DNA of 64,000 nucleotides. Origin: Brachionus plicatilis (taxonomy: Eukaryota > Rotifera > Eurotatoria > Ploima > Brachionidae). Where the stretch lies: contig QEOQ01000690.1 of assembly GCA_010279815.1 (NCBI GenBank), positions 335,340 to 399,339 on the forward strand, written 5' to 3'. The notes under the pieces were generated by a model. The model saw nothing but the letters and a program-made list of their open reading frames with translations, searched no databases and was not told the origin of the DNA. Position numbers and translations under genes: made by a program. Below are positions 52,790-61,900 of this stretch, piece after piece. Within the stretch, counting starts at the first letter, position 1. Each line of letters starts with the position of its first letter.

Positions 52790-53150
52790 TCCTCATTTTA
52801 TAATTATCCTTTTGTACATTTTCGCCGTTTAGTCAAAAAAATAATTCTATTAAAATGACTAATAAAATTTTTTTTCATAATCGAAAATATTATCCAATTA
52901 ACGTAATTAAAACATTATAACAAATAATTGATATAATTCTCAACTTTTAGCTGAATCTAAAAATATAAAAGTAAATAAAATGTAACAAAGAAGGTTTCGA
53001 ATCAAGATATATTGAATACCCAACTCCATTGTGTAATTGCTACCTTACTATTTCTTCTTTTTTTCCTGAAACTTTAACTATTTAAACATGTGCAACATGT
53101 AACAATCTTTTCCAATTTATGCCTTTTCAACTTTCATTTTTTTAGCTTAC
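52790..53150. other. Spacer, no gene seen
   Basis: A/T-rich non-coding sequence. The word ACATTTTCCTCATTTTATA at its start recalls the CATTTTCCCC repeats at 53431-53545. Confidence 0.3.
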
Positions 53151-53315
53151 TTACTTTATTTCGATTCTTTTTTTTTATCTCATTTTATTAACTTTAATTT
53201 TATTTTTATTTTATTTCATTTTTATTTTATTTTTTATTTTACTTTTTAACTTATTCTGAAGGAGCTTTAGCTCGGTACAGAAAACAAATAAATAAAAAAT
53301 AAATAAACATAAAAT
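53150..53315 (+). repeat. LINE 3' end, solo
   Basis: TTCTGAAGGAGCTTTAGCTC then GGTACAGAAAACAAATAAATA is identical to the 3' end after the LINE at 58306. Only the 3' UTR is present (strongly 5'-truncated insertion). Confidence 0.75.
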
Positions 53316-53430
53316 TGACTTTGTTGATAGTAAAATGGTTAAATAAAATTAACCGAATATCCGGATAAATAAATTTTTGCTAATTGATAATTTTGAATAA
53401 AAATCTACATAACCTTAAAAAAAGGGTCTA

Positions 53431-53545
53431 GATTCATTTTCCCCAAAATTTTTTTCCCCACTTTATTTTATTCCCACCGTACATTTTCCTCACTTTGTTT
53501 TTTCCCCACCGTTCATTTTCCCCGCTGTACATTTTCCCCATTTTA
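53431..53545. repeat. Short degenerate minisatellite of CATTTTCCCC words
   Basis: Repeated words CATTTTCCCC, TTCCCCACTTTATTTT, CCCACCGTACATTTTCC and CCCGCTGTACATTTTCC lie in tandem over about 115 bp. Non-coding. Confidence 0.55.
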
Positions 53546-53817
53546 AGGCGGATATTAGTTATCCAAAAAAAAAATTTTCTTTTAATATAATACAGTATGT
53601 TACAAAAGTTTAGAAATTGATTGTTTTAATTATCTTTAATTGTTTATTTGTTGTATTTTAATAAAAATTGAGTGCAAAAGAAAAAAAATAAAAGCAATAA
53701 TTTGTATATTTTTTTTTCTTTACAATTTGATATATGACACTCGGCATAAAAATATAATCAACTTTTAAAAATTTATAATGAAAAAACTTCCTTTAAAAAA
53801 TAAAAAATAAAACTCGG

Positions 53818-54403
53818 TTTGTGTTGGCAATCGACTCCAATCGATTGACAAATTTAATAAATCGATTAATTTTTTTTAGTCGATTATTAAATCGATTAAT
53901 TCTTTTTAGTTGATTATTAAATCGATTAAATTTTTTGGGTCGATTATTAAATCGAATTTTTTTTTCTAGATGACTATAATACTTCTAATTTATCTCGAAA
54001 TTAAAATTTAGGAGGGCAAAAAATATTATTTTTTAATAAAAAAGGTTTTTAATTGATTTAAAATTATAGATTTAAAGCAAAATAAAAATAATTCGATTTA
54101 ATGGTCGACTAAAATAATAATCGACTAAAAAAAATTAATCGATTTAATAATCGACTAAAAAAATTTAATCGATTTAATAATAGACCCAAAAAATTTAATC
54201 GATTAAATAATCGACTAAAAAAAATTAACCGATTTAATAATCAACTCAAAAGAATTAATCGAATTAATAATCGATTAAAAAAATTAATCGATTTAATAAT
54301 CGATTAGAAAAATTCAATCGATTAATTAATCGAGTAAAAAAAAATAGTCGATTTAAAGCTAGTCGATTATTGAATCGATTAATGATAATCGATTGCCAAC
54401 ACT
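53818..54403. mobile_element. hAT-like MITE made of TCGATT/AATCGA repeats
   Basis: Termini TTTGTGTTGGCAATCGA and TCGATTGCCAACACT. The flanks AAACTCGG at 53810-53817 and 54404-54411 are a perfect 8-bp TSD. Most of the body consists of repeats of ATCGATTAATTTTTTTTAGT and the inverse, giving many alternative hairpins. The terminus resembles that of the element at 1-175. It is inserted in the Tc1 element, so it is younger. Confidence 0.85.
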
Positions 54404-54607
54404 AAACTCGGTGCAAAAGTTTAGAAATTCGAGTAATTCAAAAGTTTTGGCAACCATTGCTACCATTTTTCACACCTTTATGATTAATTCTTAAATAACT
54501 TCTAATTTTGAGTAAATTTTGCTCTTTAACTGTTTAATTTAAAAACTCTCCAACTCCTCACTTGGTCTCTAAATAACATTACCAAAAAATCTCTAATTTG
54601 GCAAATA

Positions 54608-54916
54608 ATGGGTGAAAAAAATGTGTCTAGCCCACAAAAATGGGAGATAAGGGGTCTGCTAAAAAGCGGAGATAAAAAGCAAAATGAAATAGCCAAGTTG
54701 TCAGGTGTATCTCCAAAATGTGTCTCTTCAACTAAGAAAGGATATGAAGAGACTGGTTATGTCTCTGATCGAAGCCGTTCTGGTAGACCCCGGAATCTAA
54801 CTTTAGGGGATGAAAATTACATTTTTAGAGAGATTAGAAAAGATCCTACATCTAGTTATCAAAAACTTGCCACTGATTTTAATTCTAAGGCCCTAGCGGT
54901 TAGGATAAGCAAGTAA
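54608..54916 (+). pseudogene. Tc1 transposase N-terminus (helix-turn-helix), truncated
   Basis: 102 codons from ATG: WEIRGLLKSGDKKQNEIAKL and VSPKCVSSTKKGYEETG form the first DNA-binding helix-turn-helix. SDRSRSGRPRNLT is the GRPR-type AT-hook-like linker. DENYIFREIRKDPTSSYQKL begins the second helix-turn-helix. The frame ends at TAA 54914-54916, where the inverted piece starts. There is no DDE domain. The fragment could bind the element's own ends if expressed. Confidence 0.8.
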
Positions 54917-55190
54917 ACTATTGTGAGATTTCTCCAAAAAAAAAAGGCTAAGAGTCTCATACAGCGGTAAGATAACTGCTTCTTAACATAAAAGATAGCT
55001 AATAAAGATAAAAGTGGTATAAACAGAGACAGTTATTGTTAATTATAATTGTAATAGTTAAAATTAAAATACAATTAAAATACTGTTAATTATGTAAAGA
55101 ACCTTTTTTTTTTTGGGGAAACCTCATAATAGTTTACTTGCTTATCCTAACCGCTTGGGTCTTAAAATTAAAATCAGTGGCAAGTTTTTG

Positions 55191-55880
55191 AAGTCAATGT
55201 GCCAAACAATTTAAAATCATGCTTTACAAGAAACTTAATGTCAAAAAGAGGTTATCAACTGCGCAATGATTTTGAGATCAGAATACCGAGTATTGGAAAA
55301 TATAACTCAATTAAAGAAGAGACTTTTTCACATTTTTTCCAAAATTTGCCAATAAACTGGTTCTTCGTGATTTAAGCCTGACTCGGCAAGCGTTTGAATT
55401 AAGAGTAGTAAATAATGCAAACAATTTAGTTTAAGAGATGATGAAGCAATTTAAAAAATTTAATTTGACCTATAATATTCAAACCTTTAATTAAAATAGG
55501 AAAAAAAAAAAACTTTAATTATTTTTATTAAAAAATTTTATTTTTATATATATATATTTTTTTTATCAATAAATGGTACGGCTTTTCTTTTGAGATTGGC
55601 AATAGCCTTTTGTCCGTATGAGAAAGTTAAAGTGGCAAATAAATGGAAAAGAAAATAATTTTTATTTATTCAAATGGTTTAGACTTTATTTTTATTGATC
55701 TCAGCAAGAAAACAAGCACAAAATTAAACTTCAATTTTACATATAAAATGCATTTTTTCTTTTAAATTTTTTTTTTGTTGTTTATTTTTCTAGTATAGTA
55801 AAAAAAAATTTTAATTTATTAAATAAAAAAAAAAATTTATAAAAAAAAATAGTAGAAAAAAAAAAATTTTTATTTTATCA
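55191..55880. other. Spacer, no gene seen
   Basis: At 55200-55440 short readable stretches (FCQYFRHFFQNLPINWFF-like in one frame) may be more Tc1 debris. The rest is A/T-rich, ending near the 3' end of the minus-strand gene at 55906. Confidence 0.3.
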
Positions 55881-55905
55881 AAATATATTTATTCAACTTA
55901 ACAAA

Positions 55906-58900
55906 TTAACTGTGACTACTCTGCTCAAATTTGCTCAAAAGCTCCTTGACAGTCTTTCTCTTTTCGCTTGTCTCAGCGGCCTTGTGCTCGTTGGCGAGCG
56001 TGAGCACAGGCGAGACGGGCGGCGACCGGCTCGACGAACACGACGAGCCGGTGGACGAAGAGCGCTCGCTTTTGACCAGCTTGCTGCCGACAATCGCCTC
56101 CATTAGCTTAATCTTCGACTTGACACTGTTGAGCTCGGCTTGGCCTTGGTCGGCGGCGGCCCGTCCTATCCGCTCGTCAGACGCCGACTTGCACAGAGAC
56201 GGCGCCCGCTTCACAACTTCGTTGTCGGCCGATTTGGTGCGGGTGATCTGCTGCTTGATCTCTTGTTCGCACTCGGCCGACTCGCTCAACAGCTGTTTTA
56301 TTTGATTCTTCAGCTCGACTAATTGATTGTCGAAGTCCAGGTTTTCGTACACGGCCTCCTCTTTAGTCTGAACTTCAAAGCCAGTCGAGTCTCTGATCTC
56401 AATGGGGCTGTGGTAGATGTGCGCCTTGTTGTTTGTTGCCGACACATACATCACATTTGTGTCCTGGCAATTCACGAGCAGGTCATTGTCGTAGTCGCTG
56501 TCCGTTTCTTTGCCGATGATGACCTTTTTGTAGTGGGTGTCGTCGAAGGATTGGTCGTTGTTGGCCAAGTTGTCGTACAGCTTGTTGACAAGGTAGGTGC
56601 GGCGGTGGATTTTGGGCGCCTCGTCGACCAGGGAGTCGGCGGACGAGGAGAGCGAGGACGAGGAGAGCCGGAGTTTGCAGGGCTCTTCGTCGTCGATCAT
56701 CGACTGGATCAGAGTGGTGTTCGGGTCGAGGGATTTTGGGTGCGGTGCGCTCAGCGAATTCTCAAAGTGGTTTATGTAGTTTACGATTTGTTGCATTTCG
56801 TCTTCTTGAGATTCTCTGTTGCTGGTTTGACGGTGGTCGTGGGTGATTGTGTCCGTGTTGGAGTCGATGTCGTCGTACTCGTTCTCGTCCTGGGTGGGCC
56901 GAGTGGCTGGGTTGGACTTGAGCGATGGCTGACGGTTGAATGTGCTAAGGTGGATGGATGTGCATGAGTCAGATGATGTGAGGTGGTTGTCGCTGCAGGA
57001 AAGTGTGGGCTGGATGGTGCGCCGTTTAGATGGTATCGGGTTGTTGCCTATTGTGTCGCCTATGATACAAAATTTTTATTTTTTCTATTTTTTATTGCAG
57101 ATTTGTTTAAGAGTCCGGACATTTTTTTTTCAAAAGTCCGAACAAAGACTTTATTTTTTTTTCCTAAAAAAAAGTTCAAGTCCGGACTTTTTTTCTAAAA
57201 TTTTCATTCATAAGTCGATTATTCGATTATTGTATTTTATCTTCAATATTTAGTCCTAATTCTGATTTAATTGATACTGAGAAAGATATCGAAATACTAA
57301 ATTATAACTCTGATTTCTTTACAAAAAATAACCACTGTGATTTTAATGATCCAATTTGCTTGAATGAATTAATTATGGCTTTAAAAAGGGGAATATTATT
57401 TCAGCACAATCAATTTCTGATTAGCACAATGAAAAAAACATTCAACACAATTCGATTTCTTCTCAGCACAAAAAATTATATTTAAAAAAAAAAAAACATT
57501 TAACACAAAAAATTTGTGTTTGAAAATAATTCTTAAAGGAAATTTTTTTTCAACACAAAAATATTAATAAAAAAATTAATTTTTTTTTAATTTTAAATTT
57601 TATTTAATGATATTTATAAGTGGAAGTTAGGTAAATAAAGCAAATTTCGAAGCTTAAAGAAAAGAAATTAAAAAAATTAGTCTCTAGAAAACCATTTTCC
57701 CGCATTTTTTGCTCTACCTCTTTTAGGTTTATTGACAAATTGGTCCTTTTTTTTTTAAAATTCTTTTAATGCCAATAAATGTGCACAATATTCCAATTTA
57801 GTGAAAAACTTGCAAGAACATTTCTTACTGTTAAGCTCAACTTTATAACAGTTCTTGAATAATTTTTTTTTAAATTTTCTCGTCAAGCCACTAATTTTTG
57901 TGTTGAATGCATTTATTTTATTTTTAATTTTTGTGCTAAAAGTGTTTTTTTCAAATTTTAATTTTTGTGTTGAGAAGAAATCATTTTGTGCTGAGCGTTT
58001 TGAAATTGTGTTGAATGGTTATTTTTTTGTGTTGAAAAGGTCGACCCTTTAAAAAGATTGTAAAATGAAGCGGCATCAGAACCTGACCAAATTCATAATT
58101 TAATGTTAAAAAAACTTACCTAGAAATTCATTTATAGAAATTATAGAAATTTTTAATTTATCTCTTCGAGAAGGTAGAGTCCCTAAAGCGTGGAAAACAT
58201 CGAACCTCTTCTTTACAAGATCCTTTAAATTATAGACCAATTAGTATAACGAGTTGTTTAGGAAAGCTACTGGAACGCATAGTATATTCAAGATTATACA
58301 ATTTTTTGGAACAAAATTCACTCCTTATCCAGGAGCAATCTGGATTTAGGAAACACCGGCGAACATCAGATAATCTTTTCTTTTTAAATCAAAAAATTGT
58401 GGAATCATTTAACAGAAAAAAAATAGCTTGCAGTCTTTTTTTTAATATTTCTAAAGCCTTTGATAGGGTTTGGCATGAAGGTTTACTTTTTAAATTGATT
58501 AAAATAAATCCACCTCATTACTTCACTATCTGGATTAGATCCTTTTTAGACTCTAGGACATTTAAGGTAAATGTGAATGACCATCTGAGCGAAAAATATC
58601 AAATAACTGCAGGTGTTCCTCAAGGCTCAGTAGTTAGTCCTCTTTTATTTAGTATATATATTAATGACATTCCCAAAAGAAACAAAACAAATAACGAATA
58701 CTCTCTGCTTTTCGCATATGATCTAGTTACATTCTTCATTTATAACAAAAAGGGGAACCTAGTAAATAAGATTAATAAATATCTCAACGAACTAGAACAA
58801 TGGCTTATTAAATGGAAAATGAAGATATCAGTTGAAAAGTCGTGTTCAGTAGTCTTTTCCAGGTACAAAAAAGAGAGTGATAATCTAAACTTAAAAATTT

Positions 58901-61900
58901 ATGGAAACAGAATAGTGAGCCAAAAAGAAATCAAGTTTCTTGGTATTAAATTTGATTCTAAGTTAAACTTTAATATCCTGGTAGACGAAATTAAAGAACG
59001 CTGCAATAAAAGACTAAATATTATTAAGATATTGTCAAACAAAAAATGGGGTCTCAATCAAAACACACTAGGAAATTTATATAAATCTTTAGTCGGATCA
59101 ATTTTAGACTTTTCTTTTCCTTGCTTAAACTCATTTTCAGAAAATAATATCAAAAAACTACAAGCAATTCAGAATACAGCAGTCAGGTCTATTCTTAAGT
59201 TAAAATATGATACTCCCTCCAGCATCGTGCATCATGAGGCTTTTAATAAACTAAAATTACTAACAGTCTCGAATCGGCTTTTTGAATTGAGTGAGAGATA
59301 TGTTGGGACAGAACTGAGTCATTCTATTCCATTGGTTGTAAGACTGATGAAGGAATACAAATATTATTACTTTAATTTTATTTTTTTTTTATTTCATTTT
59401 TGTTCTATTTTTTTTTTTTTACTTTTTAACTTATTCTGAAGGAGCTTTAGCTCGGTACAGAAAACAAATAAATAAAAAAAAAAATAATAAATATTGTATG
59501 TCTTTATCAATCTATTTTCTTAAACGAACTCTTCAAAAGTTAGCGAATACTTATTATTATTGCATTTACAAACTTTTACACATTGATATGACGAGTGATA
59601 TATCAAAATATAGAAAAAAAAATATAGAAGTGTATAAAATGTAGAAAAAGTAAATGTCGAAAAAAATATAGAAAATAAAAAACCTTTATTTGAAAGGAAC
59701 AAATATATTAAACAACATCTTGCTTTTTTTTATGAAATTCAAAATGAATCCTAATACTCCGATCGCTAATAGACTCCGGTCTAATAAAATCTATTTATAA
59801 GCTTCTGAAATTAAAGTTAAACACGGATGATTGCAATGAAATCAATAATCTTTTAGAAAAATTTGGCCTCTTCTCTTTTCAGCACCGTTCGCTTGAAAGG
59901 ATGCTCACTTTGTATCATAAAATAATAAACTTTTCAAATTGTCCTCCTCTGTTAAAAGAGGAATTTATTCGAAATAATCCAAAGTTTATGAATTATCAAC
60001 TAAGAAATATGAACAATTTCATAGAAACTGGAGCTAAATCAAAAAGTGGTGAAAAGACGTTTAGATATACGACTTGCAAACAAATTTGTCGTCAAAAAAG
60101 AAGACCTTAAATTTTCAACATTTAAACTTTCTATTTTCAATAATATAAATATTATTTACAATGAATCAGTAAAAATTTTTGACAAATTAAAATTAAATTT
60201 AAATTTTTTGTATTTTGATATTTTTCTTTTTTGTTTTTTTATTTGAATTTGATAAATGATTGTATTTTGAATTTTAAATTTTTATAAAAAAAAATTTTAA
60301 ATTAAAATAAATAATAAACAGCGATCAAAAATGGGTTGCGTATGACTTAACAAACAAAAATAAGTTCTTTTTACCGCACAAAAGTATCTACAACGACCGC
60401 ATGGAATTGAAGTTCATTTACTTTTACTCTAAATTCTTAAATGAATTTTTAGTAAGAGACCTGGATTTATCACCTAATCACTTTAACAGGAGAATCTTGA
60501 ACAATATCAATTTGCATTTTACTAAGTCTTGTGAAATTTTTGCTAAATTTGATTTGAATTTTAGATTGTTATACTATTAATGAAAATTCTATTTCTTTTT
60601 TTTTTTTTAAAACAATAAATGGGTTCAATCGACCCTTACAGGGCTTGACACTAGTCTCTTCAATTGAATTAAATATATAATACCGAAGAAGAAATTTTTG
60701 CTAAAATTGCAAGAAAATTCTGATATGTGACAAATCTATTGCATTAGACAACCCAAGAGTATATTAATTGTCTGATATGAAGCCTGATCTAGAAAATTAA
60801 AAAAAAACTTGGAATTGGACTTTTTTTTTAATTTTAAAGTCCAGATTTGAAGGTAATGTCTAAAACATACACCCATGAAGATTGCGAAAAAACAACACCG
60901 GGTGAAAATCACCTAAGTTTTTATAAAAGTGAAATTTTTTTCTGATACATTTATTCCTAATTATCTGAATTTAAAAATACACCCATTTTCATCTAAAAAA
61001 AATTATCATCACCTTTAAATTTCGAATGAAAAAAAAACCAACACGAAACACCCTCAAACACCCTCATAACTTTCCAGATACATCCCAAAACTGATTATAT
61101 TTTTGAATAAAGCATAAAAATATCTATTAGATATTAAAGTTTTTTTAAAATTAAATAATTTGATTTTGCTATTAAAAATCGAAAAAAAAACTTTTTGTGC
61201 CTCTTTGACAATACACTCAGATATTTTTGCCTTTTTTCATTTTTTTTCCACAAATTTATTATTTTGAAAATAATTTTTATATTTGATTTCTAATTTTTGA
61301 TAAAATTTATTTATTAATTGTACAATAGGAAATATTTATTTTTAAGCTTTTCCTTATATTCGATTTACTTTAAAAATTGAAAGACGATTGTAGAGGATTA
61401 TTGTAGAGGTTTTATACACATTTAACAAAATCTAAAAAAAACAATAATTTTACTTTAAAAAATAATTCAGATAGTACAAATCTGTTTTTATTTTCAGATT
61501 CCTCGGGATCGATTATATAATTTTTATTTTACATTGTGGAAAAAAAATGAAAAAAGGCAAAAAAATCAGGCTGTATTGTCGAAGAATTTATTGTTATTTT
61601 TATTTATTTTAGACTAAGTTTTTTAAAAGTCCCAAATATAAAGTCCAAGCCCTGATTTAAATTTTTTTTATTTGCTAGATCAGGCTTTAAATCAAAAAAA
61701 TGTAATTAGTCTTGGGTTGTATAATACAATAGATTTGCCATATTTCGGAATTTTCTTGTACTTTTAGCATAAAAGTCTTCACAATTCTTCTTCTGTATTC
61801 AAAGTTTTTAAGTCCGGACTTGGCCTTGACTTAAGACTAGTGAAGAAATCGAATATGCATATTCGAGCCGATATTCGAATGAGTTGTATTTCGAATGAAA

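Larger units (their letters stand above)
53593..55190 (+). mobile_element. Tc1/mariner-type element with nested MITE and inverted tail
   Basis: It starts TA|CAGTATGTTACAAAAGTTTAG, the same terminus as the minus copy ending at about 35520. It is interrupted at 53818-54403 by a hAT-like MITE. The transposase start is at 54608. The end is odd: 54875-54935 (TCAAAAACTTGCCACTGATT) reappears inverted at 55110-55190 (AATCAGTGGCAAGTTTTTGA), so the DDE part was replaced by an inverted piece of its own N-terminal region. Confidence 0.75.
57240..59480 (+). mobile_element. Jockey/CR1-group LINE, 5'-truncated, with a MULE inside
   Basis: The left part (57248-57378) encodes the EN-RT linker (DFFTKNNHCDFNDPICLNEL). 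It is split by a MULE insertion (57389-58047) and then resumes through DPLNYRPISITSCLGKLLER (about 58225-58280) into the RT ORF 58306. It ends with TTCTGAAGGAGCTTTAGCTC and an AAATAAATAAA tail near 59480. It lies in the intron of the minus-strand scaffold gene, in opposite orientation. Confidence 0.8.

Noticed and set aside
52655..52790. Complete LTR next to the gag/protease fragment
   Set aside because: AGAGGGGATATTGTAGACATG looks like a polypurine tract and LTR start, but no second copy of the putative LTR was found in the window, so the boundaries cannot be supported.
56323..56967. 214-codon plus-strand ORF
   Set aside because: It is the antisense of the GC-rich last exon of the minus-strand scaffold gene. 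Its Val/Arg-rich composition is a shadow of Ser/Asp/Asn codons, and the minus-strand exon has splice sites and a polyadenylation signal.
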